From Lophium mytilinum (lineage: Eukaryota > Ascomycota > Dothideomycetes > Mytilinidiales > Mytilinidiaceae): a DNA stretch of 64,000 bases. Location: contig MU004188.1 of the NCBI GenBank assembly GCA_010093605.1, positions 1,312,341 to 1,376,340 of the forward strand, written 5' to 3'. The notes under the pieces were generated by a model. The model was not told the DNA's origin. It made no database searches and worked only from the letters and a program-made list of their open reading frames with translations. Both the position numbers and the translations under genes were made by a program. This document shows, piece after piece, positions 11,786-23,261 of the stretch. The stretch's first letter is position 1, and the number at the start of each line of letters is the position of its first letter.

Positions 11786-13557
11786 TCATCGACCAATTTT
11801 CTTCGTGTCGGGGGTGTCGTACACCCCCTTCTCGGGCAACCAGTCAACAACGTCTTCGTTTACGTGCCACCCACCATCTGATCCGTTCGGTTGCGTCAAG
11901 CTATACCACGCTGACTTCCTCTGACCAGGAATCGGGACCTTCCATCCCATGTGTATCCGCTTCCATTCAGGGATATCCTCACACCTCTTGAACACTTGGT
12001 TTTCTTGTGGGGGCCAGTCACCAACACTAGATCCCGGTATCATATCCTCCTCCATCTCCATCGCTCGCCTCAAGGGGGGTGCCTCCATATCTGGAACCCA
12101 GATACCCTCCTGCGGACACCGTTCTAGTATCCAAAGCGCGCTTCGTCGTATGCGGCCATCGCGACATTTGAAAATGATCCAGTTCAGGGGGCGTATTATG
12201 CCTCCTTCCACGGACCAGGTGGGCGGCGACCGGCGTGCATTTGGCGTAGAAGGTTTAGAAGTGGCTTTGTAGAAAATGTCGGCACATGCATCGAGCATCT
12301 CAACGAATAAGGGCATAGAGTCATCCATGATGCTCTCTTGGGTGTACACGGAATGCAGCACTTTCGACGTAATACACAAGTGGTGAGCCCTGAGGAGCAG
12401 ACACCCACGTGAATTGGCTTCCGTTGGGTGTTTGGAGACAAAAGCGGCAAAGGCTGTTCCCCAAGAGGAGAGGTGCTTCAGGAGGTTTTCGCGGGCTGCA
12501 ATCTGTTCGAGCGGGATATGACCGTTGTCAATGGGTCGGGCGAGGAAGCAACTGAAGCCTCCGTGTGTGACTTCTAATCCGTAGCGACTAGACCATGTGG
12601 GTTGTGAGAATGCAAGCTCGGAGCTCTCAAGGATATACAGGGCTTGCGAAGCTTCCGAAAAGGATAAAAACGAGTATGTTGGGTGTGCGTTGGGGGTGTC
12701 TGCTGTAGGGAGCGTCTTCTGCTTCAGAGTCGGTACTCTCCCGATAACACCCTGAGATGCCATGATATCTAGACGGGTGAAAATAGGGAGCAAGTCTCTT
12801 TCTACGTCGTTTGTGAGGGGTGTATGTGACTGGATGTATATGATATCCTTCGCCGCCGCGTCCGGTTCGCTGGTGATGCTGTTGAGGATCTTGACGCATG
12901 CTGCGAGGTGGGCAAGGGCTCCTGGCGCGTTCCCTCCTAGCATTTCGAGACAACAGAAGAGCAAACCACACGTCAGGACTGCGGGAAGACATTGGCTCTT
13001 CTCCTGCTCCAGCTGAATACGCAGTGCTGTAATAGCTTTGCTGTACTCGCCCTGAGCGTGTATACGCGCACTTGGCCAACGTGGCAGATTCCATGGGACA
13101 TGCGTTCTCACAGCTTTGAATGACTCGTGCGAACTCGCAACTGCTACGACGGCGTGTTTAACGGCAGGTATTGTGTGCGCGGCTTGGAGGACCTGCTTGC
13201 ACCAAATCTTTTCGTCGAAGAAGCGGGAGAACTCGGATGCAGATATGGAGCGAAAATAGTCGAAGAAACGCCGTTCTGTGTCGTTTTCGAATCCGTCGGA
13301 CAGCTGATTTCGTGTCTGGGGTGCTACGAAGACAACGAAAGGATTTTGAGTCTGGTAGCCATCACATATCCTGCCGGCTATCGCGCAACGGCGACAAGAT
13401 GGCTTCTGCTCATCACACTTCACGCGTCGGGCTCTGCCAAGAACGTCAAAGGCTACTTTTATGCTTAACCTGGCTGTCTGCATGTGCCTGCATACCTGCA
13501 AGTGCCACAGCCCGTGCTGGCTTTCTTGTGGCTGACGCGAAACTTATTCCCTCCCAT
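11786..13557 (-). CDS. Zn2Cys6 transcription factor, fungal-specific type 2
   Basis: Two exons (13557-13496, 13433-11786) encode 569 residues; the intron is 62 nt. Splicing assembles the binuclear cluster: exon 1 gives STGCGTC, exon 2 gives RRVKCDEQKPSC, RRC and GRICDGY, forming CX2CX6CX6CX2CX6C at about residues 17-45. Without the intron the first two cysteines are missing, which fixes both the start and the splice. The remainder is helical and resembles the fungal-specific transcription-factor domain found in UPC2/PRO1-like regulators (middle segment ALAHLAACVKILNSI). The protein is presumably nuclear; its targets cannot be read from the context. It converges with the HET pseudogene. Confidence 0.9.
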
Positions 13558-14069
13558 CTCGAAAGATGGTTTATGGTGTATAGTGTTGGCTAGGTGGATG
13601 ACCAACCTCACCTAAGCCCGCTCTATGCGAGGAACCCGATTTCTGAGGAATACAGACAGCTCAAGCAAAGAGAAATCGCGGTTTCAGAGGCCTAGGACCT
13701 GGATTTGCAACGGCAATTCGCGGAATCCTTCGCGCAAGATGGCTTCTAGGGACGGTGACGTGGAATTGGAGCCTATCAAGTAGACAAATGGGAACAAAAA
13801 CGGGAAATGCGGTGACCTACTTGGCGTCAGCGATTCTGAAGTCTTTATGTATGTAGTTAGTAGCGACATTCGGGGCCGGCGATCGTGCTGGGCGTGCTGG
13901 GGAGGGCGACAAGGCTGAGGAGAAGCTAAGGCTGCACCACGTTCCAAATCGGACCCAGCTCCTTGTCGCATTGGCCGCTTCGAGCGACCAACATTCAGGG
14001 GTCCTCTAACAACATTTTTGGGTTTTCAGCTGTGTTATCGTTGGAACTCTATTTTAAGGTGCGAGAAAG
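13558..14069. other. Promoter side of the Zn2Cys6 gene
   Basis: About 510 bp upstream of the minus-strand regulator, before the tandem array begins. I see no supported gene. It presumably holds the regulator's promoter. Confidence 0.45.
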
Positions 14070-15150
14070 AGACGCTGTGAAAGACCTCGTGAATAGGGGT
14101 CCAATAGTAGATACCCTAATCTACAGTCCTAAGAAAAGAACATCGCCTACACCGTACGCTTCATAAGTCCAGGGGTACCTGAACAGCCCTCCTGCCCCTC
14201 AAAAAGAAACCCCAGCTCTATGAATATGCAGCCTATCGCGATTCACACATGAATCCCTCATCCAGTCTTACCTACTCCGATCTACAGTCCTTGGATTTTA
14301 CATCCTACTCCCGACGCACTTCTTACCTCCCGGGGTATCTCAAACTCTTATCTACACCCCCAAATCCCCCGTGGTGAATCCACACTCTTATTTGAGTGTA
14401 AAAGACCTTGCCCTAATTTACACTCCCTAGAAATTACATCCCTCTTCTCCTATTCTTATAAAACCCGGGAGCACCTTGCCCTCTCTTACACCGCCGCCAA
14501 ACACATCTCTACTCCTCCTAATCTACACTCTATTGTAAACTCGCACTATTTTCGTACTCTCAAAACCTAGGCCCTAATCCATACTTATTGGAAATAGCAT
14601 CTCACGTCCTATTCTCCTGATACCCCCAGGAGCGCCATACACCCGCGCGTACCCCAGCAAAACTTAACACGATTTGCCCTAATCTTAGGTAAGTCGTAAA
14701 TCTAAGCGGTAGCCAAGATGTTCAAAACCTTGCGCCAATTCATGGCTCTTGGAAATGACATCCTCCTCCCACTATCCTCGCCACCCCCAGGAGCCTCTCA
14801 AACCCGCCCCTAATACCGCAAAACCTTACCCTACTTGCTCTTATATTAAGTGACTCGCGATTTCAACCTACATCTAGGATCTTAGAAGCCTTGTACTGAA
14901 TCGCAGTTCTTGGAAATGACATCCTACTTTCTACCAGTGTGATACGCCCAGGGGCGCCATACACCCGCCTCTACCCCCGCAGAACCTCACCCCACTTGCC
15001 TTCATATCAAGTCACTCGTGATTTCGACCTGTAACTGGGGTGTTGAAAGCCTCGTGCTAATTCACGGGTCCTGGAAATGACATTCTACTTTTTACAGCTG
15101 TGAAACGCCCAGGGGCACCATAGACCCGCTCCTATACCCCCAAAACGACG
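14070..15150. repeat. 161-bp tandem repeat array (about seven copies)
   Basis: A landmark of the form GGAAATGACATCC recurs at 14132 (diverged), 14293, 14429, 14590, 14751, 14912 and 15073. Five of the six spacings are 160-162 bp (four are exactly 161) and one is 136 bp. Around it each unit also repeats a block like GAAAGCCTCGTGCTAATTC just before it and CGCCCAGGGGCGCCATAC, ACCCGCC and a pyrimidine-rich ACCCCAC tract after it. The three right-most copies are the most alike and the left ones are eroded. No reading frame crosses the array. It is a minor satellite; its origin and function are unknown. Confidence 0.85.
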
Positions 15151-15682
15151 CCCGAAGAGGGCTAGAATAGAGGGTGGTTGTAAAGAGGAGAAGATTAGAA
15201 GGAAGAGGGGTATATATAGGGCCACACAGAGGGGTACGCAGAGGGGTACGCAGAGGGGGTAAAGAGGGGGTAAAGAGGGGGACATAGTGTAAGCTTCTAA
15301 GAGCCTAAACGTAGAGACTTATACAAGAACATCTATACGTTTAGAGGATATATGTATTACTTTAAGAACTAGAAGAGGGTACGCTTCCGCTAGAAAGAGC
15401 AGAAGTCTACCCCTAGGAGGAGGTAAATGTTAGTAATTATAGAAGTTAGCACGCTCACGGGCCTCTCTAGGGACGCCGAGTGCACGCTTAGGGTATAGCA
15501 TTACGTGTTGGCTTCTTACATTTAGGGCTCTTGTAAGGACAGAAGGAACGGGACGTGATGGTAGATTATTATATTCAGGACGGGGGCCACTCAGGGGCCA
15601 TTGGGTATACAACTACATGCTAATCTACAAGTCCTAGCCACGTTCTCTCCCTAACAAGTACCGAAAGAGTCCTCCCCCCCCC
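15150..15682. other. Purine-biased, TA-rich gene-free segment
   Basis: Next to the satellite there is a short G-rich microsatellite (about 15225-15285; GCAGAGGGGTAC twice, then AAAGAGGGGGT units). It is followed by about 370 bp rich in TA dinucleotides and poor in CA, as seen in RIP-mutated repeats. No domain is recognisable. It may be the worn end of a mobile element, but the family cannot be named. Confidence 0.45.
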
Positions 15683-17547
15683 CTACAACTTCCACAACTT
15701 AAGACCATCTTCTAACCTCTTCACGAGGCGTGGCTCGTCGGCCTCCTCCTCCTCCTCGTCGTCGTCAGAAGATCCATCAGAAGAGGCGTATGGGTACTTC
15801 TCGCCGGAACAAGTGGCGAGAACGTGTCCCGTAGGGTCAATGACCGCCGACGTGACGGGCTCTAGATGGACCAAAACCATTAGTATTAACAACACTTATT
15901 CAGGCAATGTTGTCGGAAGACGTACCGTTGTGTGCCTGGAATTGGCACGAAGGCAGCACCACCCCCCCGCTCCAGTGAGGATTGGTCCAAGATCTCACCA
16001 CGCCGTCTATCCCTCCGCCCCACACGTCGTGACCACTTGAGCAAGATGCAACATTGATGCCAAGACGCTGGTTTGTGTAGGCATTCCGGCCCTCCATGTA
16101 CCCTAGTGAACGCGCTGTGACCCTAACATCGTACATGTGTACGATGTTGCTCTGTCGCTCGGCGACGTAGAGGTACTTGGAACATGGAGACCATTCAAGG
16201 TCTGTGACCCCTCTTCCGTCGCTCTTGTCCTTATGGTTGCCAGAAACCGAGAAGAAAGTGACCGGGAAACCGTCCCCCTCGTTGCTGTATAAGCCTACTT
16301 GGCGAGTGGTTGTGCCGAATGCGAGGACGCCGTCGTTGTTGGTGCGCATGGCAAACACGAGACCCTTGACGCCGACACCCTTCGCGGTCATGTTCTTGGT
16401 CTTGTGACGCTTCACGGGCTTGCCGTAACGGTTTATGTCGAAGATGGCGAGCGTGCTGTCAGCCCCTGCGACGAAGCGGGCTCCCGATTGCGTCCACGCG
16501 AGGCTGTATGGGCAGGTCCACTTTTCGGTGTTGGGGTCCACGAAGCGGTACGAGCCGTTCTGGACACTTGAAGGCCCTCCCCAGACGTTGATCAGACGGA
16601 TAGTCTGGTCACGCACGCTGCACAGCATGACGTTTGTGGAGGCGTCGAGACCATGAAACCCCGGCGATAGTGCGAATGCGTATATTGACTCTGGCGCTTG
16701 GTATGATGCATACGGTGACAAATTGCGAACTTCCGTCGCCGCTAGGATATCCGCAGGACTGGTATCATGTAAGTAAAGATTGTTTGAGTTCCATAATGGA
16801 GAACTAGCTTACATGCTGTAGGTGCGCAGATTGTTGACCGTGTCGTTTGTTACCAACACACTGCTACTTGCGGCCCTAGTTCGGAGGTCAGCAGCGTGAG
16901 CAACAGTGAAAGCGAGGGAATTGAACATACCATTGAGCGCCTTTGAAGTCGCAATACACCACGTCCGGGTCCTCAATGTAGTACTTTCCGTTCTTCCGCA
17001 TCCATTGGGCAGCTCTCAAATGGACATTGCTTGACGCGATGCAGTTCGGATAGTTCGGAAGGGGCTTCGTAGGGTGGGTTGGTTCTTCTTCGTCCGCCTC
17101 AGTCATCATCTCATCCTTCTCGTCTTCGACGCCGTGCAGATAGTCTTCTTCGAGCTTGTTCAGATAGTCTTCTTCAAAGCTCTTTAAATAGTCATCCAAG
17201 TCATTCAAGCTCTGCTCTTGACCTTTGTCGTGCTCGTCCGCTTCAGCCATTACCTCGTCCTTTTCGTTCTCTTCCACATCAGCCATCATGTCGACCATCT
17301 CTTGCTCTTTCGGTTCATTCATCATCTCATGCGTGACTTTTTCTTCTGGCTCAGTGAATGGCGCGTCGTTCAAGGCCAGGCCTATCGCCGGAGGGACCTC
17401 GTCATTCTGTTGCTGTTCGCTATCCGTCGGTTCATTCATCATCTCATGCGTGCCTTTTTCTTCTGCATCGGTCAATGGCGCGTCGTTCAAGGTCAGGCCG
17501 ATCGGTGGGGCAACCTCGTCCTTCTGCTGCTGCTGGGCGCTATCCAT
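15683..17547 (-). CDS. WD40 protein of the WRAP53/TCAB1 (Swt21) family
   Basis: Four exons (17547-16931, 16875-16813, 16758-15926, 15861-15683) encode 563 residues; introns are 55, 54 and 64 nt. Residues 1-160 are acidic and contain a near-perfect tandem duplication of about 40 residues (each copy carrying NDAP and THEMMNEP), then short EEDYL repeats. After residue ~165 the WD40 propeller begins. Family landmarks are RDQTIRLINVWGG, GSYRFVDPNTE, CPYSLAWTQSGARFVAGAD, GVTDLEWSP and TNQRLGINV followed by GGGIDGVVRSW. In animals WRAP53/TCAB1 delivers CAB-box RNAs, including telomerase RNA, to Cajal bodies; yeast Swt21 affects splicing. Which role applies here is not known. The C terminus is again acidic (DDDEEEEEADEP). 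It is divergent from the SAM carrier gene, 276 bp away. Confidence 0.85.
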
Positions 17548-17823
17548 TCTTAGTAGTGACGTTAGCTATGTGTTTTTGAGAGATCCAATGCGTCCAACTG
17601 AGTGGCTTCAAGGCGACTGGCGTGACGGCAGGCGTGACGGCGAACGTGACGACAGACGCTGTGACGGACGAAGGAGGAAGTTCAGAAAGTCGCGTCGTCC
17701 ACAACATTTTAAGCCGCACAGCCCTACGCACAGACCATCAGTTCAGCACAGACCACTTCGACCCCAACACCAACCCGTCACCACCACCAGTCCGAATCAT
17801 CTCTCCCAATTGCCTCCTTCGCA

Positions 17824-18744
17824 ATGCTGGAACCGCACCGACCCCCGGCTTGGGTCGAATCCCCCTTCCTACGGTCCCTCCTGGTACTTCCCCTCCCTCC
17901 TCCAGCTCCCCATCCTCAATTCCCCCCACTAACCCCCATCCCCCAGGCCGGCGGCCTCGCAGGCACCACCGTCGACCTCACCCTCTTCCCCCTCGACACC
18001 CTCAAAACGCGCCTCCAATCCTCCGCCGGCTTCTCCCGCTCCGGCGGCCTACGCGGCATCTACCGCGGCGTCGGCTCCGCCCTCGTCGGCTCCGCCCCAG
18101 GCGCCGCCCTCTTCTTCACCACCTACGACTCCACCAAGCGCATCCTACTCACCCGAACGTCCCCCGGCAACGACGCCCTCGCGCACATGGCGGCCGCCTC
18201 GCTGGGCGAAGTAGCCGCCTGCGCCGTGCGCGTGCCGACCGAAGTCGTCAAGCAGCGCGCGCAGGCGCTGCAGCACCCGAGCAGCATGGCGGCGCTGACG
18301 CACATCCTCGGCCAGCGGCACGCGCGGGGCTACGCGCACGTGTGGCGCGAGCTGTACCGCGGCTGGAGCATCACGGTGATGCGCGAGGTGCCCTTCACCA
18401 TGATCCAGTTCCCGCTGTGGGAGGCGCTGAAGAGCTGGCGCGCGGCGCAGGCGGGGAAGCGGGGGGTCAGTGGGGCGGAGGGTGCGGTCTTTGGGAGCTT
18501 GGCGGGTGCGGTGGCGGCGGGGGTTACGACGCCGTTGGATGTGCTGAAGACGCGGATGATGCTGGCGAGTGAGAAGAGGCCGATGGGGGAGATGTTGAGG
18601 CAGATTGTGAGGGAGAGTGGGCCGCGGGCGTTCTTTGCGGGGATTGGGCCCAGGGTGTTTTGGATTAGTGCTGGTGGAGCGATATTCTTGGGGAGTTATC
18701 AGTGGGCGAGTAATGTGCTTGGGGGAGTGGGAGAGGAGCTGTGA
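17824..18744 (+). CDS. Mitochondrial S-adenosylmethionine carrier (Pet8/Sam5, SLC25A26-like)
   Basis: Two exons (17824-17883, 17947-18744) give 285 residues. The 63-nt intron joins PFLRSLL to [12 protein letters not shown]. Three mitochondrial-carrier repeats are visible, with signatures [22 protein letters not shown] and [11 protein letters not shown], and the [20 protein letters not shown] loop typical of the SAM branch. The protein would exchange cytosolic SAM for mitochondrial SAH across the inner membrane, supplying methylation and lipoate/biotin synthesis. Length fits the family (270-330). Because the intron is a multiple of three with no stop, retention would insert 21 proline-rich residues. 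The ATG at 17824 lies about 276 bp from the divergent WRAP53-like start. Confidence 0.9.
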   Translation: MLEPHRPPAWVESPFLRSLLVLPLPPPAPHPQFPPLTPIPQAGGLAGTTVDLTLFPLDTLKTRLQSSAGFSRSGGLRGIYRGVGSALVGSAPGAALFFTTYDSTKRILLTRTSPGNDALAHMAAASLGEVAACAVRVPTEVVKQRAQALQHPSSMAALTHILGQRHARGYAHVWRELYRGWSITVMREVPFTMIQFPLWEALKSWRAAQAGKRGVSGAEGAVFGSLAGAVAAGVTTPLDVLKTRMMLASEKRPMGEMLRQIVRESGPRAFFAGIGPRVFWISAGGAIFLGSYQWASNVLGGVGEEL

Positions 18745-19105
18745 AGCATGAATGGAATGCCATGTTTGATTCGGAGTCGACATAGAGCAAGAGATGGACA
18801 CAATTCAACACAAGAGCAAGAGACAGATACAAGAGGTGGAGCAGAGCACAGAGCTCATGCAGAAATGAACGTATTGAGTTACCGCCATGCACAACTAACC
18901 ACCGGTGCTTGGATCCAATATCAACCAAGCCCCTCGACGTCTGAGCTTCCAAGGTATGTGTAAAATACAATGTACAGCCATCACCGCATCAAAATCGGCG
19001 TTATTGGGTCCCGAGTAGATATAGAATAGAGTATTTGGATCCACTGTAACCTTTGTGCACCTCTCTTAAACAAAAGACATTATATACCGCGTCTAGATGG
19101 AGGCA
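18745..19105. other. Convergent 3' intergenic region
   Basis: About 360 bp between the SAM carrier stop (+) and the WDR48-like stop (-). No gene or repeat is seen. Confidence 0.55.
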
Positions 19106-22100
19106 TTATCGCGTTGACCGCGCTCCCTCCGACGATGCTTTACCCTCTGAACCGGCCGTACTGCCAGCTTGAGGCGGCGTTAGAGAGATGGGCGCATGTT
19201 TGATCTCTTTGCGCCCGTTGGCCTTGTAGAAGAGGAGGACATCACCACCGCCGCGCCATATGTGAGCGCGGATACTAGCAAGTGTCATGGTGGGAGATAT
19301 GAGCTGAAATGGTCAGCTTGTTGAGTATATAAAGCAAAGTGCGGGGTTTGCATACTTGGCCCTGACAGTAAAGCTCTAGATACTCCTCCGGTTTGAGTTC
19401 ATCCTCCTCCTTAGTGGACGGTTCGATTCTCTCGGCAACGTATGCTAATATCTTCCTAGCTCTGAGCATGCGATTGGCATTGAGGCGGTTGTTGCTTTTG
19501 TCGCCATTAGTATCGACAAGCCTGTCAGGAGGCGTTAGAAGAGGGACATACCCGTCGGAAGCTATGCTAGGCAAGAGGTTCTGGAAAGGCTCGAGGATGA
19601 AGGAGACTTTAACAATCTCTTTAAGGGGAGTCAGGTTCTGTTCGAAGTCAGCGTTGGAAACATGAAAATAAAAAGTCGAGTGTGAAAGAACACTTACTCG
19701 CAAAAGCACATCAGCAAGCCATACTGGAGCCATCTTTTCGATCGTGTCCGCCTGCTGGCCCAGCGACCCAACATTCCCCTCAAACAAATCTGCCACGCCG
19801 CCCGAATCTGGTCGGTCCTCTTGAATCAAAATGGTGGTATTGAGTGGCGGCTTGAGCACCGGTGTATCGTTGGGCAAGCTAGGCGAGATTGCAGATGTAA
19901 GGACCTGAGTACCATCATGCGCCTGTTCCTCATAAACGTGTCTGAACCGCTGTATCGCTCCAAGAAAGTTATCTTCAACGACTTTCTCGTCCGTCTTTGA
20001 TGATCTCGAGTCAGAATCCTCCGACTTCTCGTCCACGGCCGCAGGTTTTGTAACTTCTGGCGCAGAGTTGCCGCCGAACTTCTTCATTTTGAAGCTCATA
20101 TTAAACTTTTTCGAAAACAAAGCATTACCCTTCTTTGTCTTGTCGGCATTCTCAGGCTCTGCGGGAGATTGAGGCAAGTTTTCTTGTGATGCTTCTGTTG
20201 ATGCCTCGGGTTTAGCGTTCCCATTAGCCGCCGGGGTGATCGCAGCTCCCGGGACCGGTGTCCTTGAGAAGTAATCCGATGAATCCCGCCCGTGGCTCTG
20301 TTGCGTGTGAGTTTTCTCCAACTGTGAGCCTTCCTCGAGCGTAGTTGGTAGAGTGTGCACTTGTTGAGTCCCTGTGACGGGCGGCGGCAGTGCGGGAGTC
20401 GCCAGGCCAATCGATAGGCCTGGCGTTAGTAGTGGGAGATGAAGCCCATTTGTTGCCCGTAGCGTAGACGCTGATGTAGGGCCGGAATCAGAGTTCGTCC
20501 ATCCATCAAGGTTTGCTTCCGGGATCTGGATGCTTGTCGGCGCGTTGTTCCGTTGGAGGGAATTGCTTTGTATTAGTGATTGCCTGAATAGTTCGTCTCT
20601 TTTGATCTCTTCGTCGATGAGATTAGAGAATAGATATCGTAGTACCCATTTGCCTAAATTTACTAGCGAGCGAATTAGGGAACGAACAGAGGAACTGTTT
20701 AACAAGGGAAACTTACTGCGTTGGTCTTCCCGGAAATCGATGTTCTCTTCCAATTCAAGCTCATCGGCATACATTTCGGCGTCAAAGCAATAGTTCTCCT
20801 CTAAAACGCAGGTCAAGCTTCCCGTCCTCGTATCGACAGCGCACCAGTGCGCAACCGTCTCTGTTGTATTGATCTCAGGCGCCACGTCCTCGAGATGCCG
20901 TTTACCGAACGATCTGATTGGGACACACTTGGGGCGCGTTAGAAAGGGTTAAATCAAGGTACTCAGGGGTAGCAAACCTTTAACAGATCCCACAGCATAA
21001 CCTCGCCTGCTGTATCAAGAGTGAGCACCCTCCTTCGGTCATTGAGCAAAACGTGCTTGATCAGACCGTTCTGCCCTTCGATTGAGAAATCTGGCAAGCT
21101 TCGGACGGGTACGGTCGCCGCAGGGTCTGCATCCAACAAAGCATCAGTCGGTTTCCTTGCGCTCGTCACCGAGTACATGTCGGCGTCCCTCGCAGCATAT
21201 ATTGGGAAAGGAGCCGTATTCGACATTCTGAGAAGAGCCTTCAGTGGGATTCTTGGGGCACCGTTAGTGGTAGGGGTATGAATATTAGGAGGCGAGGGAT
21301 ATCTTGACCGAGCCGTAGAGACGCTTGATCGGTGCCACTTATAAGATTCGGGCAGTGCGACCTCCGCCTGGGCGTCAACGTCGGTCCATCGGTTTATGCT
21401 AGAGCTGGCCGTTGTTGTCCAAAGCCAGTCCCCAGCAGTTACAACTTTCTGCACGCCGTCGTGTTCTTGGCATACTGCAACAGACACGCCCTGGTCCATT
21501 TCCACGTCGTTGGGGACATCGCTCTTTGCGACCAGGCCTGAGCGGTCACTAGAATAGAAGACTCTTAGCTCCGGGTGATTCGAGTAAAGTGACCAAACGC
21601 TGTCGGTATGCATGGTCAGGGTGTACATGCATCTTCCCGCAGTCATTGACCACACCTTCACCGTCTGATCCGAGGACGCAGTCATGAGGGTGTCTCCGTC
21701 CTGGGAAATGAGCACGTCCCTCACGTTATCGGTATGGCCCACGAACTTGGTTATCCGTTTCCCGGTTCTCGGATCCCATACTCGGACGATGCTCTCAGGG
21801 CCCCCGCTAGCGAGAATGGAGTTTGTAGCCGCCAATGCGTACACAGAGCCCTTGGCGGTATTCTCGTCTTCGCCGACAGCAATCTGCAGCTTCTGCCCGG
21901 CGCCATTCAGATCCCACAAGCTTATTTTATGATCCAGACCACCCGACGCAACCCAGTTCGCGTGTGGGCCGGGTGAGGCGACCCGCTTAACATAGTCGGA
22001 GTGCAAGCCGAGCGTTTGCGGGGGAAGCACGTCCTCGGCCGCTGGCCGCCAGACCTTGACGGTGATGTCTGAGGACGCAGAGACGAGCGCTTCATTGTTC

Positions 22101-22526
22101 TGCGCGAGGGTGATGTCGTTGACCCAGTGCGTATGCGCCTGGACCTGTTGGCGGAACTGGGTAGGTGGGGGTTTGTAATTCGGGGCATTCGAGTCGGCGA
22201 AGGGGTCTTCTTCGCGGCTTTGCCTGTCGAGGTCAAGATGGAGGTCCCAGGCGCATATCACGCCGTCTCGGCCGCCAGAGTAGCTGTATAGCGTCAGTGA
22301 AGGCCAAGCTTGCGAATGTCGGCGCGGGGACGCACAGAATAGAGTTCACGGGGTCGACAGCCAACCCGTTCACGCCCAGCCGATGGCCTCCTGCAGAGTT
22401 GGCAAGAGGGAGGACTACACATCAATGCAAGGCATCGGTCAGCAGGTAGTTCGTTGGGCTACAGCTGCAATGCAAGGGTGTGGAGAGCTTACCGTAGGAA
22501 ATACGCTTCCGAGCATTGCGCCCCAT
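19106..22526 (-). CDS. WDR48/UAF1-like WD40 protein with DUF3337 tail
   Basis: Seven exons (22526-22493, 22414-22336, 22283-20978, 20927-20717, 20662-19698, 19637-19356, 19303-19106) encode 1024 residues; introns are 78, 52, 50, 54, 60 and 52 nt. The joined N terminus reads RKRISYV, then [16 protein letters not shown] and [15 protein letters not shown] seven-bladed propeller follows (for example [39 protein letters not shown]). [13 protein letters not shown] marks the start of the DUF3337 part, and the end carries [15 protein letters not shown] and [12 protein letters not shown]. Human WDR48 (UAF1) activates the deubiquitinases USP1, USP12 and USP46; fission yeast uses related WD40 partners for Ubp9. 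A deubiquitinase cofactor is therefore the expected role. The linker at about residues 545-750 is low-complexity and probably disordered. Confidence 0.9.
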
Positions 22527-23261
22527 GCCGCCTCAATGAGCAGCCTTGTTACATGCGGAGGGGCAGCGATTCGGTCAAAGAGGGCGCGATGTCAGCAGTA
22601 GTGAAGTGTGGTGTTCGTTGGTAGAGCCCAGCGACGCTCTCGAGACCCAGGCTGTGGCGTAGTAGGTGTAGGCGACGTCGAGGTAGGATGGAGCAGCCCA
22701 CTCTGCGGCGCCTTCGCTAAAACCGTTGCATTGCCCGGCGCAATGAGCGCGCTGGGGCCTGCATTCACCCAGCAGTTCACCCAGCCCGCGTGGCGGAGCG
22801 CTGGAGTCGGCTCCGGATGGCAGACAGTGCAGCATCGGCCAGCTCGGTGGTGCTGCAGGAGGAGCCTCTTCTTCACAGCTTCTGCACGCCTTCTAGAAAC
22901 ACCCGCCCTGAGATCACCCCCGACCCCACTTTCAGCTCCCCCGAGATGCAGTAGGACGGGATTGCTCACCGCACTGGCCGTGTTGGCCCTTGAGTTATAT
23001 CTGAGGAGGCATGCGGAGACACTGGAAACAGTTATCACACATTCGCTTTACGCAATTGGCTGAATACCGTCAGTGTCAGAACCAGAGATGGTACACGAGA
23101 TGCATTCATGGTCACCAGATAAAAGCATAGCCAGTGACTAGTGATATACAGGCAATGAGCCAGGGGACCCTCGATCAATTAAAGAACACCTAAAACTACA
23201 GTCGCAATGCCCAATATCTTAAATGCTAATGCCACGTCCAAAAAATATGGAAACGGGTCGC
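22527..23261. other. Intergenic region upstream of the WDR48-like gene
   Basis: About 735 bp between the WDR48-like start and the CEF1 stop, both on the minus strand. It contains overlapping open frames of up to about 150 codons on both strands, with alanine/proline-rich translations and no recognisable domain. I treat these as chance in GC-rich promoter DNA. Confidence 0.5.
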
